Source: an uncultured archaeon
Lineage (GTDB): Archaea > Halobacteriota > Methanosarcinia > Methanosarcinales > Methanoperedenaceae
Assembly: GCA_902386255.1 (NCBI GenBank)
Contig: CABMII010000010.1
Span: forward strand, 1-43,594
Reading direction: 5' to 3'
Length of the DNA: 43,594 nt
Shown here in pieces: positions 23,785-31,953 of the stretch; positions within the stretch are counted from its first letter, which is position 1, and every line of letters begins with the position of its first letter. A program made the position numbers and the translations under genes. The notes under the pieces were generated by a model. The model ran no database searches. It saw only the letters and a program-made list of their open reading frames with translations, and was not told the origin of the DNA.

Positions 23785-24423
23785 TTAACCCCTATAATCA
23801 GCTAGAAATTTTTCTAAAATATTTAGTATATCTTCTTCTACTTTTTTTAAATTTTGACTACCATCTATTTTAATCCATTCTTTAGAAAATATTCCTTCGA
23901 TTAGCATTTTCTGATATAAACTATCAACATTTTCTAACAATTTAACATCCTTTTCATGTCTATCTAAAGATTTCTTTTGTTCATATTTTCTTTTTAAGGC
24001 TAACTGTGGCGGTATTTGAATGAACAAAGTCAAATCGGGTTCAATAACATTCATGACCCCAATTATTGAAATCGCTTTTTGATAACTAAAACCTTTAGAG
24101 CATTGAAATGCAATTGTAGAAGAAAAATATCTATCAGTTATGACAATTTTGTCTTTTTCTAATAATTCACGAATTTTATTTTGGTCTTTTAATATATCAA
24201 TAAAATATGCAAAGAATTGTTCGTTTATATTAAGTTCGATTTCATTATTGAGATAATTTTCAATAATTTTCCCCCAAATGCTTGAATAATCAGGATATGC
24301 AAATTGAACAACGTCATGTTTCTCTGATTCTAAAAACGTTTTCATGAATGAACATAAAGTACGTTTCCCAGCTCCGTCTATACCTTCAACTGCTATTAAA
24401 AATCCCTTTTTCTGTGCAATCAT
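23785..24423 (-). CDS. tmk: Thymidylate kinase-like nucleoside monophosphate kinase
   Basis: Phosphorylates dTMP, or a related nucleotide, with ATP. P-loop GIDGAGKRT is at residues 14-22 (Arg where Ser/Thr is usual), the DR(Y/H) motif is TDRYFSSTIAFQ, and a lid region RKYEQKKSLDRHE follows. At 212 residues it is of normal length. The DNA is much more AT-rich than the core genes to its left, and the gene starts only 61 bp from the divergent radical SAM gene. It may be the housekeeping kinase or part of an acquired pair; substrate specificity cannot be told from sequence here. Confidence 0.85.
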   Translation of the reverse strand: MIAQKKGFLIAVEGIDGAGKRTLCSFMKTFLESEKHDVVQFAYPDYSSIWGKIIENYLNNEIELNINEQFFAYFIDILKDQNKIRELLEKDKIVITDRYFSSTIAFQCSKGFSYQKAISIIGVMNVIEPDLTLFIQIPPQLALKRKYEQKKSLDRHEKDVKLLENVDSLYQKMLIEGIFSKEWIKIDGSQNLKKVEEDILNILEKFLADYRG

Positions 24424-24484
24424 TTATGTTAAAGTATTACGTACTGTATTTAGATTTATCTATGTAATTCGTCGAGATGAGACT

Positions 24485-25786
24485 TTGGATAAAGTTGTTC
24501 TTATATTCCCTAAAACAGGATTGGATAAATATTCTCAATTACCATTGGGTCTTCTTTCAGTTGCTTCAACTATAGTTGACGATTATGAAGTCAAAATCAT
24601 TGACCAAAGACTTGATAACAATTGGGCTAACAAAATTGAATCTGAATCTCAAAATTCAATCTGTGTAGGCATTACTTCAATGACAGGAGAACAAATTTTA
24701 AACGGTTTAGAAATATCAAAAATTGCAAAAAAAAATACAAACGTAATTTGGGGTGGAATACATCCAACAATATTGCCTAAACAAACATTGGAAAACAAAT
24801 ACATTGATTTTATTGTTATAGGCGAGGGAGAAGTTACTTTTCCTCAAGTTATAAAAGCTTTAAAAAATAAAAAAGAGTTTAATAATATTAAAGGAATCGG
24901 ATATAAAGATGGAAGAGAGATCCAAATCAATGAAAAACAGAATTATCTTGATTTGAATAATTTACCAGATTTGCCATATCACTTGTTAAATATGAAAAAA
25001 TATGTAACCAAGAGAGACGGTTTCCAAAGGTGTCTGACTTTAGAAACTAGTAGAGGTTGTCCCCATGATTGTAATTTTTGTTCTAACCCTATAATTCATA
25101 AAAGAATTTGGAGAAGTCTAAATGCAGACAATATTATCCGAAAAATAAATTATTTACAAAATAAATTTAATTTAGATGGAATTATTTTTCAAGAGGATAA
25201 TTTTTTTGTTAATACTCAAAGAATAAAAAAATTCTGTGAAAAAATTATTGTTAATAATATTGGTTGGAAAGCTAATTGTAGAATTAATTATCTTCTTGAT
25301 AAAGATTCATCTTTTTTTAAAATGTTAGAAAATGCAGGATGCAGAATGCTTCAATTTGGTGTCGAATCTGGCTCAGATCGTATATTAAATTTGTTGAATA
25401 AAGGGATTAAAAAAGATGATATACTGAGGATTAATGAAAAATTAGCAAAAGCCAATATATTATGTAGATATAATTTTATTGTTGGAATGCCTACTGAAAC
25501 TGAGGAAGAAATAAAGGGAACATTGCAATTTATCGACAAATTGAAAAATGAAAATGCAAATTTAGATTTGCCGTTTTTAAATATTTACACACCTTGGCCG
25601 GGAACAAAATTATTTGATTTAGCTATTAAAAATGGCTTTAGTCCTCCAAACAGATTGGAAGAGTGGTCAAAATTTAATTGGAATTCTTATAATCTTCCTT
25701 GGTTAAATGAAAAGACTTCAAAATTTTTAGAAGAAATCTCTATAAAATATCGAAATGAAAATAGATATTTTTTAGCTTGCAACTGA
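24485..25786 (+). CDS. B12-binding-domain radical SAM protein
   Basis: About 433 residues. An N-terminal cobalamin-binding (Rossmann) domain runs from the start to about residue 140 (GITSMTGEQI, VIWGGIHPTILP, VIGEGEVTF). The radical SAM core follows with CX3CX2C at C192, C196 and C199 (CPHDCNFC), then IIFQEDNFFVN and QFGVESGSDRILN. I chose the TTG at 24485, after GAGATGAG, because the domain begins there; the longer frame would overlap the divergent kinase gene. Relatives methylate or rearrange unactivated carbons in lipids, cofactors or natural products. Substrate unknown. Strongly AT-rich, probably acquired. Confidence 0.85.
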   Translation: MDKVVLIFPKTGLDKYSQLPLGLLSVASTIVDDYEVKIIDQRLDNNWANKIESESQNSICVGITSMTGEQILNGLEISKIAKKNTNVIWGGIHPTILPKQTLENKYIDFIVIGEGEVTFPQVIKALKNKKEFNNIKGIGYKDGREIQINEKQNYLDLNNLPDLPYHLLNMKKYVTKRDGFQRCLTLETSRGCPHDCNFCSNPIIHKRIWRSLNADNIIRKINYLQNKFNLDGIIFQEDNFFVNTQRIKKFCEKIIVNNIGWKANCRINYLLDKDSSFFKMLENAGCRMLQFGVESGSDRILNLLNKGIKKDDILRINEKLAKANILCRYNFIVGMPTETEEEIKGTLQFIDKLKNENANLDLPFLNIYTPWPGTKLFDLAIKNGFSPPNRLEEWSKFNWNSYNLPWLNEKTSKFLEEISIKYRNENRYFLACN

Positions 25787-25792
25787 TAGATA

Positions 25793-26575
25793 TTATTCAA
25801 AATCAGTTGTACATCCCGTATCATTCCATAAATCATTAAAATGTTTTTCGTATTGTTTAAAAATTTCAGTATCGCTTTCTATTTTATATGTTATCGTACT
25901 CCTACTTGAAATTTTATGAAGATACGGTCCAATAAACATAATGTTGTCAATTCTGAAAATCATTGTAGATGGAACAGCATTATAAAACTTTAATTGTATT
26001 TTGTTTCCTTCATTTAATTTAACAATAGTTTCATTAACGTCTCGAACATAAGATTTTAATTTTTCTAGAGGTATTTCTATTTTTTCACCTCTTAAATCAT
26101 TTTCTTGATACGAACGGATTGAAGATACCTGTGATTCCGGCTTAATTGCCAGAAGGCGTATTTGAATGCCTTCAAGCGCTTTAGCTTTAACAATTTCGCC
26201 ATTATCTTCTCTAAAATGATCTAAACCAAGACCTAAAACATCAATTTGTTTCTCTGCTTTATCTAATAGTTCCAAATATTCTTGACTCAGGTTTCTTCGT
26301 TGATAAACATCAATAAGACCCATTTTTCTAAAACGTAAATAATCCTTTTCGATATCTAAATGAGGATAAATAAGATAAAATATGGCAACTATGCCACTTG
26401 TAACGAGACCTGCTCCAATATTTATGACTATTTGGTCGTCCTTAAAATAACCATACACTGTAAAAATAATCCCTAAAAAAATTATAATTATATTAATTAA
26501 AATAATTATTTTTGTTTTATCTTTAAGAGTTGCCCAGTTCATTGCCATATCCTTTATTTTAGTAGTAGTATCCAC
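25793..26575 (-). CDS. Two-TM protein with a C-terminal PLD-like domain, unknown function
   Basis: A 260-residue protein with two N-terminal TM segments (about residues 23-42 and 50-70), a linker, and a soluble domain from about residue 85. That domain shows AEKQIDVLGLGLDHF, GIQIRLLAIKPES, and MIFRIDNIMFIGPYL, the order seen in PLD-like folds, but no HxK catalytic motif is present. Similar TM plus PLD-like proteins occur near defence and signalling genes. It converges with the radical SAM gene, 6 bp apart, and is equally AT-rich. Function not assigned. Confidence 0.65.
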   Translation of the reverse strand: MDTTTKIKDMAMNWATLKDKTKIIILINIIIIFLGIIFTVYGYFKDDQIVINIGAGLVTSGIVAIFYLIYPHLDIEKDYLRFRKMGLIDVYQRRNLSQEYLELLDKAEKQIDVLGLGLDHFREDNGEIVKAKALEGIQIRLLAIKPESQVSSIRSYQENDLRGEKIEIPLEKLKSYVRDVNETIVKLNEGNKIQLKFYNAVPSTMIFRIDNIMFIGPYLHKISSRSTITYKIESDTEIFKQYEKHFNDLWNDTGCTTDFE

Positions 26576-26694
26576 AAGTTATGAATGCCTATAAAAGTTA
26601 CTAAGAGAGTTAATTCCCATCATGCCTCTCGAATATTTCGCTGGTTTTCATTATACCCATAAGAGCTAACTTTATTGACCTCATTAAATTAATA

Positions 26695-27267
26695 ATGGAA
26701 GCCAACATCGGAACTGCCAGAATAACCCTCGTCCTGGGCGACATCACCGAACAGGAAACAGACGCCATAGTCAATGCAGCCAATCCCACCCTTATGGGAG
26801 GCGGCGGGGTAGACGGCGCAATACACAGGAAAGGGGGATTAGATATATTGAAAGAATGTAAGCTCATCAGGCAGACATTATATCCTGAGGGGCTTCCGAC
26901 TGGAAAAGCCGTCGCGACGACCGGAGGAAAACTGAAAGCGAAAAAGGTTATCCATACGGTCGGACCGATATGGGGCGGTGGAAATAATCGGGAGCCTGAA
27001 CTTCTTGCAGAAGCTTACAGGAATAGCTTCGCTCTTGCCCTGAAAATGGATTTAAAGACAATTTCCTTACCATCCATAAGTACTGGAGCATACGGGTACC
27101 CGGTCGAGAAAGCAAGCAGGGTCGCAATCAAAACTGTTGTGGAATTTCTTAAAAGAAATAAGGAGATTGAAGAGGTCAAGTTTGTCCTCCACAGCAAGGA
27201 TGACCTGCAAACTTACACCGACGCTTTAATGGAAATTCTGGATTCGTTTGCTAAAAACTATAGATAA
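26695..27267 (+). CDS. Macrodomain protein (O-acetyl-ADP-ribose deacetylase type)
   Basis: A 190-residue macrodomain. DAIVNAANPTLMGGGGVDGA is the ADP-ribose-binding and catalytic loop of the MacroD group, and SLPSISTGAYGYP is the second conserved loop. It should remove ADP-ribose from acidic residues or deacetylate O-acetyl-ADP-ribose. It stands just outside the AT-rich island and has ordinary composition. A TATA-dependent leaderless start is likely since no SD is seen. Confidence 0.92.
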   Translation: MEANIGTARITLVLGDITEQETDAIVNAANPTLMGGGGVDGAIHRKGGLDILKECKLIRQTLYPEGLPTGKAVATTGGKLKAKKVIHTVGPIWGGGNNREPELLAEAYRNSFALALKMDLKTISLPSISTGAYGYPVEKASRVAIKTVVEFLKRNKEIEEVKFVLHSKDDLQTYTDALMEILDSFAKNYR

Positions 27268-27299
27268 CGTTTATATTTAATCGGCTATTAGGTTAAATT

Positions 27300-27962
27300 A
27301 TGGCAGAGCTTGGAAAAATAGAAAAACCGCAAGCTTCGGATTTCTCTGCGAAGCGGAAACTTTACGTGGTTCCCACACTTCCTTTTGAAGAGCTTGCTTT
27401 CCAATACCAGCTCGATACCGCAAAAATCGAACGGTTCTGGGGGGAGGTCAGGGAAAAAATAAACCATTTCGTATCAACCTATGGGAAAATCAGCACCATC
27501 TTTATCGAAGGTGTGAATGAGGACGAGAAAACAGGAATTGAATTTCTTGAGAAATTCGGGAAAGAAAGCAACCATTACAAGCTGTTAAAAGGCCTCATTG
27601 ATAGCGGGGCTGTTATCAGGGGAATTGAAAATAAGACATATATTGAAAAGTCAAAGCTGCTATTTGATGAGTACTCAAAATCATTCCTTCCTGAAGAAAA
27701 AGAAATCCACGAAGGTTTTTACGGAAAAGACAAGGATTTTGGCGAGTGGAGAAATTATATTGTAAAAAATATCCAGGAAATACAGGATGAGATGGGAAAA
27801 CTTGCTTGCAGGCTCCTGGGAGAACTGCCTGCAGAAACGAATGGTGTCCTTATTATAACCGAAGGGAGGCCAATCGGTTTTCCTGATGGGATTGATGTTT
27901 TCCAGATAAGACCGCCGGCTTTTGATGAGATTGCCCGGAATATCAGGGAAAAAACAAAATAG
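27300..27962 (+). CDS. Archaeal protein of unknown function
   Basis: A 220-residue soluble protein that I do not recognise. Visible features: KLYVVPTLPFEELAFQYQLD near the start, FIEGVNEDEKTGIEFLEKFG, GLIDSGAVIRGIENKTYIEK, and a C-terminal LIITEGRPIGFPDGIDVFQI. The GVN..TGIEFLE / IRGIENK alternation suggests an alpha/beta fold, possibly of the TraB-like kind, but I cannot confirm that. A TATA box (TTTATATTTAA, about 27271) lies about 28 bp upstream of the ATG, which predicts a leaderless message. It follows the macrodomain gene after 32 bp. Confidence 0.65.
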   Translation: MAELGKIEKPQASDFSAKRKLYVVPTLPFEELAFQYQLDTAKIERFWGEVREKINHFVSTYGKISTIFIEGVNEDEKTGIEFLEKFGKESNHYKLLKGLIDSGAVIRGIENKTYIEKSKLLFDEYSKSFLPEEKEIHEGFYGKDKDFGEWRNYIVKNIQEIQDEMGKLACRLLGELPAETNGVLIITEGRPIGFPDGIDVFQIRPPAFDEIARNIREKTK

Positions 27963-28066
27963 TTCTACTTTTAAAATTTATTTTTGATATAACAGATAAC
28001 CTTAAATATTACATGCTTACGTATGTTATATTGCAGGCATAATTATTATCATGAGAATAAGCCTTG

Positions 28067-28138
28067 TGTCCGAGCCCGAAACCTCCTACGGGTTGCTCCT
28101 CTGTTCGCTATTAGGGGGTGAAAATCCCCCCTCGGACA
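28067..28138 (+). ncRNA. tRNA-like folded RNA element upstream of trpS
   Basis: A 72-nt segment closed by a perfect 8-bp stem (TGTCCGAG 28067-28074 with CTCGGACA 28131-28138). Directly inside are two hairpins: CCCG/CGGG (28075-28092) and GGGGG-TGAAAAT-CCCCC (28114-28130), the latter stacked on the closing stem like a T-arm with a 7-nt loop. The remaining 21 nt do not form a clear anticodon arm, and the loop is not TTCRANY. So it is not a normal tRNA: a degenerate tRNA, a small RNA or a leader. An AT-rich promoter-like stretch lies about 55 bp upstream, and TTTTT follows at 28153. Confidence 0.4.
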
Positions 28139-28219
28139 AATCTCCTCGAATTTTTGAACATATTTCTTCCACGACCACCACAATAACATTTACATATCTA
28201 TACGCCGAGAATAGGGGCA

Positions 28220-29509
28220 ATGACAACTCTTGACCCATGGGGCGCAGTCAAAATAGATAATTATTCAAAACTCTTTGACGAGTTCGGGATTTCAAAATTT
28301 GACGATCTTCTCGCAAGAATTCCCAAGCCGCACAGGTACATGCGCCGGCATGTTATTTTTGGGCACAGGAGTTATGAATCTGTACTTCTGGCGATGCTTG
28401 CAGGGAGGCCTTTTGCGGCAATGAGCGGCTTCATGCCTTCTGGCAGGGCGCATCTCGGGCACAAAATGGTGATGGAAGAGATAATCTGGCACCAGCAGCA
28501 GGGCGGAGATGCATTCCTGGCTATTGCGGATATGGAAGCGCATGCTGTCCGGGGAAAAAGCTGGAGAGAATGCAGGGAGCTTGGTATAAATGAATATATT
28601 CTCAGCGCTATTGCTCTTGGTTTTGAGCCAGGCGAACACGGCCATATCTATTTCCAGTCAAAATCCGCCAACGTTAAAGACCTTTCTTTCGAGCTTGGCA
28701 TAAAAGCCAATTTTTCAGAATTAAGCGCTATCTACGGTTTCAACGGAGAGACAAACATCGCACACATGGTAAGCGCCGTAACGCAAAGCGCGGACATACT
28801 ACAGCCGCAGCTTGCGGAGTTCGGGGGACCGAAACCTGTGGTTATTCCGGTGGGCGCCGACCAGGACCCGCATATCAGGCTGACGCGGGGGCTTGCGTAT
28901 AAAGTGAATATGTTCATCGTAGAGGAGAGAAAAAGCGCAGATAAAGCATTCATAAGCGTGCGCGGCAAGGCTGCCCCGGTAAATGCCCTTTCTGAAATAG
29001 CAAAGCTGACAGGCGGTAAGCTATACGAAGAGCATGTGGATGTTTTCAAACATACTCTGGAAGAGGTAGAAGACATTGTCAGGCAAGTGGAATTAAAATA
29101 CAACGGCTATGCCTTCATTCCACCTGCGTCCACCTACCACAAGTTCATGACAGGTTTGCAGGGCGGCAAGATGTCAAGCAGCATACCCGAAAGCTACATT
29201 GCGCTTACGGAAAAACCTGAAGACGGAGCAAAAAAGGTAATGCGCGCAAAAACTGGCGGCAGGGTGACGCTTGAGGAGCAGAAAAAGCTTGGAGGCGAGC
29301 CGGATAAATGCACTGCTTATGAATTACTTCTTTACCATCTGGTTGAAGATGATAATGAGCTTCTTGAAATCTATAAGGACTGCGTTGGCGGCACGCGAGT
29401 CTGCGGCAATTGCAAGAAACAGGCAGCAGAGCTCATGTGCGATTTCCTGAAAGAACACCAGGAGAAGAGGGAGCTTGCGAGAGAGAGGTTAAGTGAGTTC
29501 GGGCTATGA
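28220..29509 (+). CDS. trpS: Tryptophanyl-tRNA synthetase, archaeal/eukaryotic type
   Basis: Class Ic synthetase charging tRNA-Trp. The HIGH-type motif is HLGH at residues 78-81 ([13 protein letters not shown]) and the KMSKS-type motif is KMSSS at 317-321. Other archaeal TrpRS landmarks are PWGAV near the N-terminus, [13 protein letters not shown] and the C-terminal CTAYELL. A C-terminal CGNCKKQ with one more Cys suggests a small metal site. The TATA-like TTTACATA about 30 bp upstream fits a leaderless start. It converges with the second hicA gene. Confidence 0.95.
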   Translation: MTTLDPWGAVKIDNYSKLFDEFGISKFDDLLARIPKPHRYMRRHVIFGHRSYESVLLAMLAGRPFAAMSGFMPSGRAHLGHKMVMEEIIWHQQQGGDAFLAIADMEAHAVRGKSWRECRELGINEYILSAIALGFEPGEHGHIYFQSKSANVKDLSFELGIKANFSELSAIYGFNGETNIAHMVSAVTQSADILQPQLAEFGGPKPVVIPVGADQDPHIRLTRGLAYKVNMFIVEERKSADKAFISVRGKAAPVNALSEIAKLTGGKLYEEHVDVFKHTLEEVEDIVRQVELKYNGYAFIPPASTYHKFMTGLQGGKMSSSIPESYIALTEKPEDGAKKVMRAKTGGRVTLEEQKKLGGEPDKCTAYELLLYHLVEDDNELLEIYKDCVGGTRVCGNCKKQAAELMCDFLKEHQEKRELARERLSEFGL

Positions 29510-29514
29510 TATCA

Positions 29515-29739
29515 CTACAAAAGTTCTATATATTCCTCCACAGTTAATCCAGCCTGTTTGATTAGACCCCTTAATGTCCCTTTTGCGATTTCTTTATGGT
29601 TTGGTACTGTTAGCCTTCTATGTGGATATTCTCGTTGCCTGAGAATAATATGACTGCCGGTCTGATGGTCAACTTCATAGCCTTTTTTAGAGAAGGCTTT
29701 GACAGCTTCTTTGCCAGAAATTACAGGCAACTTAGGCAT
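29515..29739 (-). CDS. hicA: HicA-type toxin (pair 2)
   Basis: A 74-residue HicA: LPVISGKEAVKAFSKKGYEV, QTGSHIILRQ with the catalytic His, VPNHKEIAKGTLRGLIKQAG and the ending VEEYIELL. It is closer to the consensus than the copy at 21.5 kb. It overlaps hicB by 8 bp. Confidence 0.9.
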   Translation of the reverse strand: MPKLPVISGKEAVKAFSKKGYEVDHQTGSHIILRQREYPHRRLTVPNHKEIAKGTLRGLIKQAGLTVEEYIELL

Positions 29740-29944
29740 TTACTTCAACCAGTTCTTCAGTTATTGAAGGTGGGATAGGCTCATTATGTTTTTTCAGGCT
29801 AATTAAATAGCCAAGAGCAGCATCCTTTATATTATCTATTGCTTCCTCTCTTGTTTTTCCTTGAGAGATGCAGCCAGGCAATTCAGGAACAGAAGCTACA
29901 AAAATTCCGTCTTCGTCCTCTTCTATCAGAACTCTATATTTCAT
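29732..29944 (-). CDS. hicB: HicB-type antitoxin (pair 2)
   Basis: A 70-residue HicB: VLIEEDEDGIFVASVPELPG, CISQGKTREEAIDNIKDAAL. It lacks an added DNA-binding domain, as does the first copy. The pair sits between trpS and the RNA ligase gene. Confidence 0.9.
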   Translation of the reverse strand: MKYRVLIEEDEDGIFVASVPELPGCISQGKTREEAIDNIKDAALGYLISLKKHNEPIPPSITEELVEVNA

Positions 29945-29990
29945 AATATTAAGTTATATTCTTGATATATAAATTCTTGTTCGCCGAACC

Positions 29991-31157
29991 TCAACTCCAC
30001 AACTGCCCGCCCAGTATCGCTTCAGTCCTGTCATTGGTACTCTGGTGTATTTTCCTGATTCTTACGAGGTATTCATTACCTATCTTTTCCGGTGCTTCAA
30101 AAACAGCATCAACACCCACCAATTTCAGGTATTCCTCAAATTCCTTTACAGTATCCAGGCTCTTCACCCTTATCTGCACGTTCTCAGCGATACGTTCGCC
30201 ATCTTTTTTCTTTTTTATGGTTTTTATCATGGGCAAAAGAAGATTTTCCCCGAGCTGTCGGCACCTTTTTTTAAGACTCTCCTCGTCCTCGCCCCATTCA
30301 ACCGACTGGAAAGCTTCCCTGCACACCCTTCCGAAGAAAAAATCCCGCCCGAAATCATTGTAGAATTCAAAAGCGTATCTCAGGTCAGCGCAGTTACTCT
30401 GCGAACTTGTATACTTCACTGGGGGAAGAATCATTTGCGGGTCTTTTATAACCACCCCTTCATGCATTGAACCTCCCAATTCCCTGATAATCTGCGAAAT
30501 CTCGTTATGCGCCTCTCCGATTTCGAACTCCCCGAAAAACCTGACCGATGGAATCCCATATTCTTCCATAAGCGCCCGCCGTTTCATCACAGGCATGGGT
30601 TTCCCTGTTATCTTCTCTCTTATATCAAAAACAAAAAAATCAAGGGACTCTATATCATAAAACGTTTTTGGCACATATGGGCTGTCCGGGCCAACCATCT
30701 CCCCACACAGCACAAGTTCAGGATGGTCTTTGAAAAAATCAAGACCCACGAGGTCAATTGCTTTTTCGGTTGTATAAGGGCAGATAAAACCGCCGCGCGT
30801 GAGAGCCACGAGCGCATCGCCGATTAACGCCACCCTGACATTGTAGCCGTTCATCTTCTCCTCCACTGCAACTTTCCTGCATGAAGAGAAGTGTTTTTGA
30901 AGGGCTGGATTAAGCATCAGCGTGCGTGAAATCTTGGGAAACCCGCGCACTATATCAAAGGGTTTAGTGAATACCGATGTTCCTCCTTCGATAGAGGACA
31001 CGGGTTTATCGAACCTGAATAATTCTTTCTTTCCCCAAACATACTGTACCGTCTTTCTTTTCAGCGCGCCTGTTATCCTGTGTTCCGGAATATCCAGCAA
31101 TCCGGATAATTTTCCTATATCCAGTTTTTTGGCAAATTCTGAGACATCCCGTCTCAT
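29991..31157 (-). CDS. ATP-dependent RNA ligase, Rnl3 / archaeal circularising family
   Basis: A 388-residue ligase. The nucleotidyl-transfer motif I is EEKMNG with adenylated Lys101, followed by NVRVALIGD. Other motifs are LTRGGFICPYTT, LCGEMVG (motif III-like), FFVFDIREK and EGVVIKDP (motif IV). Relatives such as the Pyrococcus and Methanothermobacter enzymes circularise single-stranded RNA. The start overlaps the stop of an upstream CBS-domain gene by four bases (ATGA), making it the last gene of a six-gene operon with five CBS proteins. That context suggests nucleotide-sensitive control of RNA repair, which is inference. Confidence 0.92.
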   Translation of the reverse strand: MRRDVSEFAKKLDIGKLSGLLDIPEHRITGALKRKTVQYVWGKKELFRFDKPVSSIEGGTSVFTKPFDIVRGFPKISRTLMLNPALQKHFSSCRKVAVEEKMNGYNVRVALIGDALVALTRGGFICPYTTEKAIDLVGLDFFKDHPELVLCGEMVGPDSPYVPKTFYDIESLDFFVFDIREKITGKPMPVMKRRALMEEYGIPSVRFFGEFEIGEAHNEISQIIRELGGSMHEGVVIKDPQMILPPVKYTSSQSNCADLRYAFEFYNDFGRDFFFGRVCREAFQSVEWGEDEESLKKRCRQLGENLLLPMIKTIKKKKDGERIAENVQIRVKSLDTVKEFEEYLKLVGVDAVFEAPEKIGNEYLVRIRKIHQSTNDRTEAILGGQLWS

Positions 31158-31936
31158 CCTTTCTCCGCCAAGTGCTTGATAATCCCTCTCCTGCTGATTA
31201 CACCCACAAGCTCGTCCTTGAGATTAAGAACAGGCACACCGCCAATATTCTCATCCAGCATCAATGATGCAACCTCGGAAATAGGTGTGTTCGTTCTAAC
31301 GGATTTCACACCTTTGGTCATGATATCCCTCACAATGAGATTGCGGATTCTTTCATCCTGCTGGTTATCAGGTACGAGGTCCCTGAAATTCATCATCGCT
31401 TTTGCAACATCACGCTCGGTGATGATTCCTGCAACATCGCTATTTTCAACTACAGGCACCCTTCCAATATCGTTATCCAGCATTATGCGCCTTGCGTGCG
31501 CGACCCTGTCTCCGGGGCTTACGTATATGGGTTCTTTCATTATCTCGCCAGCGTATCCTTTCACGCCCTTTGCGCTTTTTAATATCTCATGCGGCGTAAC
31601 CCATCCGAGGATATTGCCATTGTCGGTCACCACGAGTATTCCCCCTTTCCTGTTCATCAATGTAATCGCATCTTCAACACGCGTATCCGGAAGGACCTTT
31701 GCGAACAAATCAGTTGTGGCTGCGGCAACATGAAGCGATGATGCTGGAAGGTTTGATGTCTTCCATGTCCCGAGTTTCCGGGCAATGCTTCTCATCGTAA
31801 TCACGCCCAGGAGTTCGCTCCCGTTAGTCACGAGGAGCCTGCGTGTATCATGCTTATCCATCAAGTCCATTGCCTGTGAAAGTTTGTCTGATTTATGCAC
31901 CGAAACTGGTTTACTCATTATGTCTTTTACTTTCAT
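31154..31936 (-). CDS. Four-CBS-domain protein
   Basis: A 260-residue protein that is almost entirely CBS modules, starting at about residues 1, 68, 128 and 200: VKDIMSKPVSV, then AITLMNRKGGILVVTD, then AGEIMKEPIYVSP, then VRDIMTKGVKSV. CBS pairs (Bateman modules) bind adenine nucleotides, SAM or other ligands and regulate partners. No catalytic domain is fused, so it should act through a partner protein. It is fifth in the operon and overlaps the RNA ligase start. Confidence 0.9.
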   Translation of the reverse strand: MKVKDIMSKPVSVHKSDKLSQAMDLMDKHDTRRLLVTNGSELLGVITMRSIARKLGTWKTSNLPASSLHVAAATTDLFAKVLPDTRVEDAITLMNRKGGILVVTDNGNILGWVTPHEILKSAKGVKGYAGEIMKEPIYVSPGDRVAHARRIMLDNDIGRVPVVENSDVAGIITERDVAKAMMNFRDLVPDNQQDERIRNLIVRDIMTKGVKSVRTNTPISEVASLMLDENIGGVPVLNLKDELVGVISRRGIIKHLAEKG

Positions 31937-31953
31937 GTTATCATCTCACTTTT

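Noticed and set aside
24485-25786. Radical SAM protein as a prokaryotic viperin
   Set aside because: It has an N-terminal cobalamin-binding domain and the class B layout with CPHDCNFC; viperins lack that domain.
28067-28138. A functional tRNA gene
   Set aside because: No anticodon stem can be formed in the central 21 nt, the T-loop departs from TTCRANY, and no nucleotides separate the closing stem from the first hairpin.
28051-28233. A 60-codon open frame before trpS
   Set aside because: It runs through the folded element and into trpS, has no SD, and its composition is not protein-like.
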